64,000 bases of DNA from Clostridium sp. E02 (GTDB lineage Bacteria > Bacillota > Clostridia > Lachnospirales > Lachnospiraceae), in NCBI RefSeq assembly GCF_003833015.1, contig NZ_RJLQ01000008.1, positions 1 to 64,000 of the forward strand. Direction: 5' to 3'. The position numbers and the translations under genes were made by a program. The notes under the pieces are model-generated. The model saw only the letters and a list, made by a program, of their open reading frames with translations, searched no databases and was not told the origin of the DNA. Positions within the stretch are counted from its first letter, which is position 1. Every line of letters starts with the position of its first letter. Below are positions 30,619 to 39,829 of this stretch, one piece after another.

Positions 30619-31044
30619 TTAAAATTCAGCTACGATGTCCCTACTATTATCCAGATAGATCAATTCATAATACGGATGACAATTCTCTTTATGGCAGGTT
30701 CCGTCAAAGCAGATATCCAGATTCATGCTGTCATTTGAACCAACAATTATTCCTTTAATATTTCCTCTGCTTCTGGATTTTAAAATCACCTTCATTCCCA
30801 TAAAAGCAAATGGTATTTTGCGATACTCCTTAATTCGCTCGAACTGTTCTATATCTCCAAATAAATCGCATGGTCTGAATTTATGGATCAGCTTTATGCT
30901 TTTTACAAATCGCAAAAACTCAGCAAAACTATCAAATAAATCACCCATTTCTAAGTAGGAATTATACTTAGCCTTTCCCGGCGTTTCACCACAAGCGGTT
31001 ACCGGTCTATCATATCTTGATAAAGTAATCAAATATGTATTCAT
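30619..31044 (-). CDS. Hypothetical phage protein
   Basis: 141 residues, beta-rich, with VILKSRSRGNIKGIIVGSND in an SH3-like beta stretch and a cysteine pair (CHKENCHPYY). Function unknown. Confidence 0.5.
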   Translation of the reverse strand: MNTYLITLSRYDRPVTACGETPGKAKYNSYLEMGDLFDSFAEFLRFVKSIKLIHKFRPCDLFGDIEQFERIKEYRKIPFAFMGMKVILKSRSRGNIKGIIVGSNDSMNLDICFDGTCHKENCHPYYELIYLDNSRDIVAEF

Positions 31045-31074
31045 ATTACCCTTTCTGCCTAAACAAGTTATGTA

Positions 31075-31395
31075 TCAACCTTTAAATGGCTCTGCAACTT
31101 CCCGCCATGCCAATACTTGATAATAGTGAATCTTCTGAAACCATTGACTCTTCCAATTACCTGATACATAAACCATTCGGATATTCTGTACAACACCAGG
31201 TGAAATACCCTTAAATCCAGGCAAGGTTATCACTGTAGCTTCATATTCCCCGTAATATTTAGGCTGCCTTTCCTTAATCGGAACCCACCTTAAAGATTCA
31301 AGCACATCATCAAGAAGCCAGACTGTTCTTAACAATTCATCTTTGGTCATAGCCGCACGTTCCTCTCGTGTTGGCTTTAGAGTACTTAATGTCAT
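31075..31395 (-). CDS. DUF551-type phage protein
   Basis: 106 residues from the ATG at 31395 (GGGG site 9 bp upstream). WVPIKERQP and the end VLAWREVAEPF are the borders of the DUF551 module. Common in phage operons; function unknown. Confidence 0.65.
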   Translation of the reverse strand: MTLSTLKPTREERAAMTKDELLRTVWLLDDVLESLRWVPIKERQPKYYGEYEATVITLPGFKGISPGVVQNIRMVYVSGNWKSQWFQKIHYYQVLAWREVAEPFKG

Positions 31396-31412
31396 AATTA
31401 CCATCCCCTTTC

Positions 31413-33449
31413 CTAAAAAGGAATTTCGCTCTGCTCCACATTGTAAAATCCATCATTTGATTTATTCCAACTATAGATTTTATTTTCCGAAGGAAAGTTT
31501 TTAAGCCGCTTGGTTTCCTGCTCATAATACAGCGGTATGAAATAATCCATTGTGCCGCCGTCACGATCCTTTGCAATCTCGATTACATTGGTAGCTTCAT
31601 ATAACGGGTTATTGTCATTCCAGCCAAACATCTGCTTACCAAGCCTTTTAAAGTCATTATTAACTCTGTGAACTATCAAGGCATTGTCAACAGCATTTCC
31701 CAGATCCGCAGTACCGGAGATATCGTCAAGCCGGAGGAATCCCATAGCCTTTCTTGGGTGTGCTACAAATAGCACATGAACATTATGCTTCTTTGCGATC
31801 CGCTGCATATCAAGAATGAAGGCCGTCTGTGCTTCAAATTTGTTATCTGACAAGCAAAGAATATTGAACGCCATCAGGTTATCCAGAATCAACAAGTCCA
31901 GTTTCTTTTCTTCAATGGCTTTCTCAAATTGCTCTGCTACCGCCCGATAGTCGTTACCATAATCGTTGTTGTACAAGAAAAAACGTTGTCCCAACCATTC
32001 TGCTATCTGCTCTTTATATTTTCGCGAGACATTGTAATATCCTTCAAACTGCGTAGGCTCCGTATACCCTCTTCCGGCTGCCTGCAGGTCCATCCACCTC
32101 ATGAAATTTTTTGGAGCCAATTCCCCTGAGAAGATTCCCACATTGTTTTCAGACTCTACCGCATCCAAAGTCATCTCAGAAATAACACTTGACTTTCCGG
32201 AAGCTCTTAAACCAGACATAACAGTTACATATCCTTTTTTCAATCCCCTCAGCTTCTTGTCAATATCAGCGATTCCACTTTTAACAAAACGTTCCTCCGG
32301 CACTTGGAGATCCAGTATATTCCTCGCAGTGTAGAATACCGGATTCCCCTGGACCGGAACTATGCTCTGAATTGGCCTCTGCTGTACTGGTAATCTTGAA
32401 TAGATTTTTCGCTCATACTCCTGCTGCCGCTTTTCATAAGCATCTGGCTCAAATAACTTTCTCACGTCCTGCCATGTCTTATCCGAACAGGAATTATGAA
32501 AACAATGAAATCCAATAGCACCGGAACGGGCCTGAAAGATACAGGCATCTTTGCCCTTGTGGTTGCCATCAAACGGACACTCGTCCAAAATGTATTTAGT
32601 TCCATCACTGTAGCCGGCTTTTCTGTACCTGACATTGTACCGTTGCAGCCACTCTTCCAAGTCAAAATCTCTGGGACTGTAATTGTTATATTTCTGCGGC
32701 TTTTCCTGCTTTTCCGGTATCATGGACACTAACTTTTCCAGATAAATTTTGTCCGTGGGATTCTCACTCCCCACTGAAATCAATCGACTGAGCCTATGTG
32801 GATTCTGTTCGGTATTGCTACCTTTTCGAGCCATTGTCCCATAAAGTTTGCATATTCTGGAAGGATTAAAGTTGGTGGTATCAATTTTTAATTCATAATC
32901 ACTGAAGAACATATCCAAAGCCGACAAACATTTTTTAACCAGTGCTTTGTTTTCCTCGTTATTGGCAATTTGTATCCGGTAAAGTAAATGAATACCATTT
33001 CCGCTCATTGCCGTTACTGGATCATTAAAACCAATATTCTTCATGAACACATAAATCTGATTGCCACGTTCCTTCGCTTTCTGTAACTGTTCTTCAGAAC
33101 TGGAAACTCCAGCTGGACGCTGAGGGTCCACATCAATGAACAACCATTTATATCCCACGATATCATTGTCATTAGTTGTATTCTTAGCATTCATGACGAA
33201 CTTTTCTCGCTGCTCCCGTGAATAACAATCTTCTTTTACCTTGCCCAGGGTTATGTAAATATTGCTGTCTGTAGAATTTAATCTGCAAAGCTGTTCAATT
33301 AAGTTTTCAGGGGATTTAAAATATCCACTATAAACTTTCCGGCCATTCGCTTCTAGGCACCGAACTTCAAACAATTCTCCATCTGGTTTTATAGTATTTA
33401 TTGTTTTACGAATTTCGTCTGGTTTAAATAGCTTTTGACTTACTGCCAT
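31413..33449 (-). CDS. Primase-helicase (AEP-like primase with DnaB/RecA-type helicase)
   Basis: 678 residues. The N-terminal half is an archaeo-eukaryotic primase-like domain (YKWLFIDVDPQRP with the metal acids; SGNGIHLLYRI). A zinc-binding middle (CPFDGNHKGKDACIF, then CFHNSC) follows. The C-terminal half is a RecA-like helicase core: GLRASGKSSVISEM (Walker A), LDLLILDNLMAF (Walker B) and an HPRKA sensor loop. It unwinds and primes the replication fork. The next gene (33440-34192) overlaps and supplies the loader or organiser. Confidence 0.85.
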   Translation of the reverse strand: MAVSQKLFKPDEIRKTINTIKPDGELFEVRCLEANGRKVYSGYFKSPENLIEQLCRLNSTDSNIYITLGKVKEDCYSREQREKFVMNAKNTTNDNDIVGYKWLFIDVDPQRPAGVSSSEEQLQKAKERGNQIYVFMKNIGFNDPVTAMSGNGIHLLYRIQIANNEENKALVKKCLSALDMFFSDYELKIDTTNFNPSRICKLYGTMARKGSNTEQNPHRLSRLISVGSENPTDKIYLEKLVSMIPEKQEKPQKYNNYSPRDFDLEEWLQRYNVRYRKAGYSDGTKYILDECPFDGNHKGKDACIFQARSGAIGFHCFHNSCSDKTWQDVRKLFEPDAYEKRQQEYERKIYSRLPVQQRPIQSIVPVQGNPVFYTARNILDLQVPEERFVKSGIADIDKKLRGLKKGYVTVMSGLRASGKSSVISEMTLDAVESENNVGIFSGELAPKNFMRWMDLQAAGRGYTEPTQFEGYYNVSRKYKEQIAEWLGQRFFLYNNDYGNDYRAVAEQFEKAIEEKKLDLLILDNLMAFNILCLSDNKFEAQTAFILDMQRIAKKHNVHVLFVAHPRKAMGFLRLDDISGTADLGNAVDNALIVHRVNNDFKRLGKQMFGWNDNNPLYEATNVIEIAKDRDGGTMDYFIPLYYEQETKRLKNFPSENKIYSWNKSNDGFYNVEQSEIPF

Positions 33450-34192
33450 GTTTCTCCCTCCACAACTTCATCTTGTGACGATTCTTCAGGATAATTACAA
33501 TCCAAGTAATCAACATATCCAGAATTAAAGAATGTGCTCCCATTCTGCGGTTTCCGCCAAGTATCTTTCTCCAAGTCAGCCTTGTAGCGATTAATGGCTC
33601 TTTCCATTTGGTCATAACCGATATCAAGTATACGCTTTTTTGCAGTATTAGACACTTGCCCTTTTCCACGCTTTAATGGGTATATCATCCACAAATTTTC
33701 AAACAGTGCATGGGCTTCCTGCACAATGTTCTTTTCTTTACTACTCTTCTCTTCTCTATTCTTATCTGTGTCACCGGACGGTATACCTTGGTTTCTGACC
33801 GGTATCATATCGGTATCATTGTGGTTGTCCTTTGGTATACCAGACTCTCCTTTTAAGGAATAAGAACCATTCTCCTTTACATCAAGCATAGCCATTTCTT
33901 CGCCGTATAATGTTTCCGTATAGCGATCTTTTCGAAGGTAATTATTTATTCGCCAATGCTTAATCACACAAATTCCATCAGGGAATTGAATAATAAAACG
34001 TTTCATCAAAAGCAAATCATAATCATTTTGTGTAGCACTTATATTCCTCATAATCTTTTTAGCATTATTCAAAAAACCATCGTCATCGGCTCGCATTGAT
34101 AAATGAAAATATAAAGCTTGTGTTGATAAAGGCATATCCAAAAAAGCATCACTATCTATTATTTTCACAGAAAACATTCTTTTTTCAGCCAT
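33440..34192 (-). CDS. Phage replisome organiser
   Basis: 250 residues. The N-terminus FSVKIIDSDAFLDMPLSTQALYFHLSM is the winged-helix typical of phage replisome organisers. A flexible charged linker (about 115-155) and a C-terminal helical domain (FENLWMIYPLKRGKGQVSNT) as in DnaD-like partners follow. It binds the origin and recruits the helicase 31413-33449. Overlaps that gene by 10 bp. Confidence 0.75.
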   Translation of the reverse strand: MAEKRMFSVKIIDSDAFLDMPLSTQALYFHLSMRADDDGFLNNAKKIMRNISATQNDYDLLLMKRFIIQFPDGICVIKHWRINNYLRKDRYTETLYGEEMAMLDVKENGSYSLKGESGIPKDNHNDTDMIPVRNQGIPSGDTDKNREEKSSKEKNIVQEAHALFENLWMIYPLKRGKGQVSNTAKKRILDIGYDQMERAINRYKADLEKDTWRKPQNGSTFFNSGYVDYLDCNYPEESSQDEVVEGETWQ

Positions 34193-34679
34193 CTTTACAC
34201 CCCAATTCTGTCACATTCTTAGCCTTTTTCCTGGCTCTATATGCCCTACGTTTCCGGTTAATCTCTTCTTTATTTTCAGCATATTGCTTACGTCGCTTTT
34301 CCAAAATCAAAGATTTGTTCTCATCGTATTTTTCTCTTTCTTTTGCCAAGATTTTCTCACGATTAGTATAATAATATTGCCTGTCTTTTGACCTTTTAAT
34401 ATCAGCATAACCAGGGGAATAATTTCTCTGATATTCAGAGTAATAAGTCTTATATTTTTTTCTATATTCTTTGTTGTACTGACATATTTTTTCTTTATGT
34501 TCCTGTTTGTATTTACGATTGTATATATCATATTTTTCAAGCCCAGCTAAAAGTCTAGCATGCCTATCAACGATCATGAGTACATCAATATCATCCTGAC
34601 CAATCAGATCACTATGCTTACACTCAGAATAAGGACAATTCAACTGACATTGTATCGTTGGAACAACTGGACAAAACAT
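34185..34679 (-). CDS. Lysine/tyrosine-rich phage protein
   Basis: About 164 residues from the ATG at 34679. The N-terminus has several cysteines (CPVV, CQLNCPYSECKHSD) that may bind zinc. The rest is repeats of the type YYTNREKILAKEREKYDENK, a highly charged helix. Phage proteins of this look are common; function unknown. Confidence 0.5.
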   Translation of the reverse strand: MFCPVVPTIQCQLNCPYSECKHSDLIGQDDIDVLMIVDRHARLLAGLEKYDIYNRKYKQEHKEKICQYNKEYRKKYKTYYSEYQRNYSPGYADIKRSKDRQYYYTNREKILAKEREKYDENKSLILEKRRKQYAENKEEINRKRRAYRARKKAKNVTELGCKDG

Positions 34680-34742
34680 ATCAAAAGCACCACCTGTCAA
34701 ATCTTATTTGCTGACCGGAAATAGAAGCTCCGGCCAGCTGCT

Positions 34743-35486
34743 TTAATTACGTATAGGGGAAACCCCTAACAACTCCAAGATCTTTGTCCCGGACTCTTCC
34801 GGCCTGCAAAAAAGGAACTTGCAACCATATTTCAAATCCATAGTCAGGCAGGCTTTTGCCAACCATTCCCCGGTAGCTGCATGGGGATATTTCTGGACCT
34901 TTTTATACCGGAGCTTTCCGTTCTTCCAAAATCCAATCATCTGATTACTGTTGACCAAAATATCAAGCCTGGGATTGTGCCAGATGGATAGATCATCTAT
35001 GCAAGTTACCTTGTCCTCGTTTTCAACCAGTATGTAAAGCAGTATTCCACTATTCTGCGCCCGTTTAAGTCCCCGATGAAAGAATCCGTGTCTTTTAACG
35101 TAAAGAGCCTGTAATGATGATATTACGCTTTCAGATACTGCGTGCTTATAACAGATCCCATTGATTTCTTTTTCTGCAAATCGATCAGTATCATCGTCAC
35201 AAATTGCATGAAAGACTTCATCTGCAAAGTTAAGAGAAATACATTCCTTTTCAAAGACTTCATTTATCTTTTCTGCAACTTCTTTTTTTGGCATTTGCTT
35301 AACCTGGATATCTCCGATGAGCTCCGCAATATCTTTTTTAGTATCTATGCAAACACTCTGGTTCGCTGGAAGCGTATAATCTCCGCAATACAAGGCAGTT
35401 CTGTTATAATGCACTCCAACACTCTGAAAGTATACGTGCTTTGCTTCATGTTTCTTCTCCTGCTGTCTGGTATCCTCCAGAATCAT
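34743..35486 (-). CDS. ERCC4-family nuclease
   Basis: About 247 residues from the ATG at 35486. ILEDTRQQ and LYCGDYTLP followed by CIDTKKDIAEL correspond to the ERCC4 nuclease motif (GDY ... IE/DxK). Such phage nucleases act in recombination or repair together with RecT and SSB. Start overlaps the stop of 35486-35872 (TGATG). Confidence 0.75.
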   Translation of the reverse strand: MILEDTRQQEKKHEAKHVYFQSVGVHYNRTALYCGDYTLPANQSVCIDTKKDIAELIGDIQVKQMPKKEVAEKINEVFEKECISLNFADEVFHAICDDDTDRFAEKEINGICYKHAVSESVISSLQALYVKRHGFFHRGLKRAQNSGILLYILVENEDKVTCIDDLSIWHNPRLDILVNSNQMIGFWKNGKLRYKKVQKYPHAATGEWLAKACLTMDLKYGCKFLFCRPEESGTKILELLGVSPIRN

Positions 35487-35872
35487 CAAACAGAAACACC
35501 TCCCCGCGGATAATAGGTGCGCTCACTTTCAAGCCATTCCTCTTCTTTTTTCTGATCTTTAACCATGCTACGTAATTTATCAATGAAGGGTTTATTGGCC
35601 TTGTCAGTATAGAATTTTGCGACTCGCTCAAGTTCAAGAGATCTGTCCTTTGCAGCTCTGCGTCTGTTCCGGCTGATATGCCAACGAGTAGTTATTTTGT
35701 TACGCTCTTTGCAGTTATTCTCGAATTCAATAGAATGAAGAAAATCCTGTACTTTTTTATCTTCTGCGAACATTTCTGTACATGCTGCCTGATATTCTTT
35801 CTGGCAGATAGACAGATAATCAAGAAAATCTTTTATTAATTCCGAAGGCTTCGGTTCACTTTTCTTTTTCAC
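35486..35872 (-). CDS. Hypothetical basic phage protein
   Basis: About 128 residues from a GTG at 35872, chosen since GGGAGG lies 8 bp upstream. Highly charged and helical (ELIKDFLDYLSICQKEYQAA, then ISRNRRRAAKDRSLELERVA). Between SSB and ERCC4 nuclease; may be a recombination accessory. No family recognised. Confidence 0.5.
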   Translation of the reverse strand: MKKKSEPKPSELIKDFLDYLSICQKEYQAACTEMFAEDKKVQDFLHSIEFENNCKERNKITTRWHISRNRRRAAKDRSLELERVAKFYTDKANKPFIDKLRSMVKDQKKEEEWLESERTYYPRGGVSV

Positions 35873-35886
35873 ATACAGCACCTCCC

Positions 35887-36327
35887 TTAATTAAACGGTA
35901 GTCCCTCATCTTCGACTCCATCCGGAATATTCATAAATCCGTCTCCAATGGAGCTGGATACATCTGGTGTACTTGCGGGTCGTTCTCCTCCAGAAGAAGT
36001 ATTCTTACTATCAGCAAATTCCTGTTCTTCAACAATAATATCTGTCGTATAAACCTTTACGCCATCTTTATTTGTATAATTACCGGTCTGAATTCTGCCA
36101 GAAACAAGCACTCTCATACCCTGACGAAAATACTTCTCTGTGAATTCTCCGCCCTTATCAAATGCAACACAGTTGATAAAATCCGCTGTCTGCCCATTAT
36201 CCTGCCCTTTTCGTTTTCTACGATCTATCGCAAGAGTATATCTAGCTATTGCCATAGCACACTCACCCTGGGAATATCTTACTTCTGGATCACGAGTCAA
36301 TCTCCCCATTAGGATAACTCTGTTCAT
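35887..36327 (-). CDS. ssb: Single-stranded DNA-binding protein
   Basis: 146 residues. MNRVILMGRLTRDPEVRYSQ, FINCVAFDKGGEFTEKYF and VSGRIQTGNYTNKDGVK are the OB-fold strands of SSB, and the acidic tail ends DEGLPFN, close to the partner-binding DDDIPF tail of bacterial SSB. It protects single strands in replication and recombination. Confidence 0.95.
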   Translation of the reverse strand: MNRVILMGRLTRDPEVRYSQGECAMAIARYTLAIDRRKRKGQDNGQTADFINCVAFDKGGEFTEKYFRQGMRVLVSGRIQTGNYTNKDGVKVYTTDIIVEEQEFADSKNTSSGGERPASTPDVSSSIGDGFMNIPDGVEDEGLPFN

Positions 36328-36378
36328 GTTTGCCCTTCTTTCTTCGCCGACTCATAGACTGAGCCGGCGATATAAATA

Positions 36379-37101
36379 TTATGAGATCACTGTAAACTGT
36401 GGGAATTCTAATAATTCACTTTGTAGATATTCCTTAATACTTTTCATTGCTGCATTTTTCCAAGCTCCACCATCAGCCTCAAATATTGCACATTCAACTC
36501 CATGCCCTTCACTCTGCCGCATACGGAACACAAAAGCACTCACAGGCTGTTCTACCTCAACAAAGGTTCGAAACGGGCGAAGATAAACCGGATTAGGAAC
36601 AATTGCCTCTTCTACAGAAGTGATACCTGTTTTAATAGTAGCCTTTTGAGTTATGCCATCATCACCATACTGAGCAATAGATTCGTCTTTCACAGTACCA
36701 GCAAATCTTAACAATAACTCACGATCCTTATTTTCAATAAATTTAGACTGTAAAGCGATTATAAAACTTTCATGGTCAATATATCTTCCGTATTCAAAGC
36801 ATGGAATCATAGCCTTCACATTTAAAAGGCATTCACGTTTCCGATCCAAATCAAGACAAGAAATTAATTTGACTTCTGTTGGGGACATTACCTGTACCAG
36901 CATCTGTTCCGACATTTCATCAGTAAACGCCTTAGCATAATCCACCAAACTGGTAAGTGTATTCATTTCAATGGCCGCTGCGCGCAAGTTATTGTCAATA
37001 CGATGAACCTGCTTGTCGGTGTATGTATCCCCGTTTATTGTTAGAATCTGTGCTTCATTTAATCCAACCACATATTGTAATGCGTCCCTTGTCATATCCA
37101 T
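36379..37101 (-). CDS. Hypothetical phage protein (DUF2303-like)
   Basis: 240 residues. The C-terminal region RPFRTFVEVEQPVSAFVFRM is reminiscent of DUF2303-type proteins found beside SSB in phage recombination operons. N-terminal part helical. Role unknown. Confidence 0.5.
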   Translation of the reverse strand: MDMTRDALQYVVGLNEAQILTINGDTYTDKQVHRIDNNLRAAAIEMNTLTSLVDYAKAFTDEMSEQMLVQVMSPTEVKLISCLDLDRKRECLLNVKAMIPCFEYGRYIDHESFIIALQSKFIENKDRELLLRFAGTVKDESIAQYGDDGITQKATIKTGITSVEEAIVPNPVYLRPFRTFVEVEQPVSAFVFRMRQSEGHGVECAIFEADGGAWKNAAMKSIKEYLQSELLEFPQFTVIS

Positions 37102-37115
37102 AATTCATTTCCTCC

Positions 37116-37550
37116 TTAAGCCTGTTTGCTTGCCCTCATATCAACTACTTTGCCTTCTTTTTCCAGCTTGATCTCGCCGGTTTCTGTATCGACACTCTTT
37201 CCATCAATCACTATGTCACCTTTTGGTATTAGACATTCTTCTAACGACATCTGACCACGAAGCTGCTTACCATATTCTGTAGCAAATGTTTCTCCAGTTT
37301 TCAAATTCTTACCTATCGCCATTCTAGTAGCGATAGGAACAACAGGTGCTGTCTTTGTTTCTACAGATACATCTACCTGCGCATCGTCTCGATCTTCATT
37401 CTGCTGTAAAGTCACCTTAACGGTAATAGCTCGCTTATTTTTCCATGGGGTATTCGGGTCCTGCATGTTGTCCAGAACTTTTCCCATAGCTACATCAAAC
37501 TTTTCCTGTAGGGCACCACCTGCAAACTCTTCCAAATTCACTTTTACCAT
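37116..37550 (-). CDS. Protein annotated in relatives as replication terminator protein
   Basis: 144 residues from the ATG at 37550 (GAGG site). The core VKVNLEEFAGGALQEKFDVA and KRAITVKVTLQQNEDRDDAQ, with an end in which beta strands alternate, matches a family commonly labelled replication terminator protein in Clostridia phages. The name is inherited and not proven. It is next to sigma factor and SSB genes. Confidence 0.5.
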   Translation of the reverse strand: MVKVNLEEFAGGALQEKFDVAMGKVLDNMQDPNTPWKNKRAITVKVTLQQNEDRDDAQVDVSVETKTAPVVPIATRMAIGKNLKTGETFATEYGKQLRGQMSLEECLIPKGDIVIDGKSVDTETGEIKLEKEGKVVDMRASKQA

Positions 37551-37644
37551 GTTATCTTCCTCCATAGGCACAAATTATAAGTTACATATATTTCAACCCG
37601 GGTTAAAATCGTTTTATAGTTTAGAGACTTTTCGGTCCTATTTA

Positions 37645-38265
37645 TCAGTAACTCCTTAATCTTAATTTCATCTTTTTAAGTATTTTTTTCTCCAATCGGC
37701 TGACATAAGATTGAGAGATTCCAAGCCATTCAGCTACGTCCTTTTGAGTATGAGATTCTTCACCAATCCCATAAAGTTGACAGATTATTTTACATTCTCT
37801 ATCCGGAAGAGAATGGATTATTTTATGAAGCTCTATGGTCTGTTCTTCCTGCTCTAATCTCATCATTTGTTCATCTTCGTAGTTTAATGTATCTTCAATG
37901 GTCAACGGATTTTCATCGGTACCATGAATAATTGTTTCAATTGATAATGCTTGAGGATGCCTTTTATTTTTACGAATATACATCAAAATCTCATTGTAAA
38001 TCACTCTGGTAGCATATGTAGCGAAATTTATCCCTTTGTCTAAATCAAAAGTATCTGCCGCCTTTATCAGGCCAATCATAGCCACGGATTCATAATCCTC
38101 TTCATAGCTGAACTTCTGGGCTACTGAAATAGCCAGTCTCATATTATTTGTGATTAAGCATTCTCTACGTTTTTGTGGTTCCATAGAACGGAGTATTCCA
38201 ATATCATTCTCATCTCTGTTAAATTTAGGAATGCTTTTGCTCTCACTGCAAATCGTAGTAATCAA
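37645..38265 (-). CDS. Sigma-70 family factor, sporulation-like
   Basis: About 206 residues. Region 2 (MRLAISVAQKFSYEEDYESV, IGLIKAADTFDLDKGINFAT, YATRVIYNEILMYIR) and region 4 (LPDRECKIICQLYGIGEE, DVAEWLGISQSYVSRLEKKI) are intact, and region 3 is mostly missing, as in SigK/F/G relatives. It may redirect host RNA polymerase to phage promoters. The start is unclear: the TTG at 38265 touches its GGAG site. Confidence 0.8.
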   Translation of the reverse strand: MITTICSESKSIPKFNRDENDIGILRSMEPQKRRECLITNNMRLAISVAQKFSYEEDYESVAMIGLIKAADTFDLDKGINFATYATRVIYNEILMYIRKNKRHPQALSIETIIHGTDENPLTIEDTLNYEDEQMMRLEQEEQTIELHKIIHSLPDRECKIICQLYGIGEESHTQKDVAEWLGISQSYVSRLEKKILKKMKLRLRSY

Positions 38266-38273
38266 CTCCTTTG

Positions 38274-39005
38274 CTAAAAAGGATCTTTATTTAATTCCAT
38301 AATAATCCCCGGCACCGCACAAACTACATTTACGTTCCTTCCCGTCACTTTCTGCATTTCATTGGTAAAATACTTACCCGAACTCGAACCTGCTCCCAAA
38401 TGGCACATTATGACAGTTCTAAGGTTTGGTGACTGATTCGCTTTAATGGCTCCAATACAAGTTTCCAGAGAAGCATGGCCCAGAAGTTTGTGTTCGTAGT
38501 TCGGAAGGTCCTTATTAATAAACTGCTCCTGGTAATTTGCTTCGATCAGAAAGTGTTGAACCTGCTGCTTCTGGAAATTATATGGTATGTACTCATAGTC
38601 AGTGATAAACAGCATTCTTCCCATTTCCTTATGTTCAATCAGATAACCATAGTTCGGCGTTCCATTGTGAGGAACATAGAAAGGAATACACTTAAATCCT
38701 CCCACATGGAATGTCCTAAATTCTGGAACATAATAAAACTGCGCTACAAGGATTTCTCCCACGGCTTGTTTTGTTTCATCATTGGTATACACCGGGATTC
38801 CGGCTTTTTGAAAATCTTTAGTATATTTAGAATGATCTGCATGCCCATGTGTGAGCAAACAGCCTTTTATCTTTAGAATTTGCCAGTCAATGGCCTTTTT
38901 GATATCTTTAAACGGGCAGCCACATTCCAAAAGCAGGATTTCATTATCTGCTATAAGAGCATATCCGTTTCCCTTGCTGGAGCTACCAATTACTTTTAAT
39001 ACCAT
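38274..39005 (-). CDS. Metallo-beta-lactamase-fold phosphodiesterase (YycJ-like)
   Basis: 243 residues. THGHADH is the metal-binding H-x-H-x-D-H motif, preceded by LLLECGCP and followed by a late HLGAGSS histidine. This fold includes DNA exonucleases of the YycJ group; a phage DNA-processing role is likely. Adjacent to RecT and the sigma factor. Confidence 0.75.
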   Translation of the reverse strand: MVLKVIGSSSKGNGYALIADNEILLLECGCPFKDIKKAIDWQILKIKGCLLTHGHADHSKYTKDFQKAGIPVYTNDETKQAVGEILVAQFYYVPEFRTFHVGGFKCIPFYVPHNGTPNYGYLIEHKEMGRMLFITDYEYIPYNFQKQQVQHFLIEANYQEQFINKDLPNYEHKLLGHASLETCIGAIKANQSPNLRTVIMCHLGAGSSSGKYFTNEMQKVTGRNVNVVCAVPGIIMELNKDPF

Positions 39006-39006
39006 T

Positions 39007-39318
39007 TCAGCCCCCTGTTTTCATATAACCTTTAATAGGGCACATTTCTTCCCATATTTTCATTAGATTCATGGTACTTAATTTTAAATAATCTTTTCTG
39101 CCTTTCCGTTCCAACCTGATACTTTCCAAATCTATGTAGCAGGTTGATATTCCTAATTGCAGGAGGAGATATGGAATATTACTATCATAAAAAAGCCAGC
39201 CTTTTACTCCTTCATATGGTTTGAAATTTCTCAATCCTTTAGTCCTAGCAAGTTCATCTGCTTGTAATTCTGACAAGTCATGAAGATATGCTCCTGATTG
39301 AGTAATAAGAGCTATCAT
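39007..39318 (-). CDS. Hypothetical phage protein
   Basis: 103 residues; small alpha/beta protein (GWLFYDSNIPYLLLQLGIST). It overlaps the upstream small gene by 4 bp (ATGA). Function unknown. Confidence 0.5.
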   Translation of the reverse strand: MIALITQSGAYLHDLSELQADELARTKGLRNFKPYEGVKGWLFYDSNIPYLLLQLGISTCYIDLESIRLERKGRKDYLKLSTMNLMKIWEEMCPIKGYMKTGG

Positions 39319-39461
39319 GATTGCTCCCTTCCATCGTAATCCTCACAAGAATGGCTGTAATCTGTTTCAAGGCCGTAATCCTCTGAATCTGGATTATCAC
39401 AAACCCATTCATTAAGCGGTATAGGGATATGATGTGCGCACGTTCCACAACATTCTTTCAT
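39315..39461 (-). CDS. Small cysteine-rich protein
   Basis: 48 residues: CCGTCAHH, then a second CDNP and SHSCEDYD; probably a small zinc-binding protein. It overlaps both neighbours by 4 bp, so it is a real operon gene. Confidence 0.6.
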   Translation of the reverse strand: MKECCGTCAHHIPIPLNEWVCDNPDSEDYGLETDYSHSCEDYDGREQS

Positions 39462-39820
39462 TCTCCCACCTCAATTTCCTCATCAGCCGGGAAGCGGAAT
39501 ATACGGGGAAGCATATGATATTCAACGCTTCCTTGCCCCTGACTTGCCGGCATAATCTGACCACCAACAGTGGATTGCATTAAATCATCCAATTCTTCCT
39601 GTGAAAAGCCACAATCTGAAATAATCAGGCTTGGCATTATTCCGATATATTCCTTATGTAACATTTCCATGGCTTTCTGGGCCTTTTCATTCGAAGAATA
39701 GTTTGCCAACAAATCTACACGTTCACTGTTACATGTTTTACATTTGATTTGATTATTCTGAATCTGAATGCAAATCTGCTCATATGGATAATCAGTGCCG
39801 CTTTGCGATATGATTCTCAT
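39458..39820 (-). CDS. Hypothetical phage protein
   Basis: 120 residues, with a CKTCNSERV half zinc site. Helical middle (MEMLHKEYIGIMPSLII). Function unknown; placed between RecT and small zinc proteins. Confidence 0.5.
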   Translation of the reverse strand: MRIISQSGTDYPYEQICIQIQNNQIKCKTCNSERVDLLANYSSNEKAQKAMEMLHKEYIGIMPSLIISDCGFSQEELDDLMQSTVGGQIMPASQGQGSVEYHMLPRIFRFPADEEIEVGE

Positions 39821-39829
39821 GATATCCTC

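Noticed and set aside
37599-37608. Palindrome AACCCGGGTT as an operator
   Set aside because: A single 10-bp palindrome without further copies or a positioned promoter is not enough to support a regulatory call.
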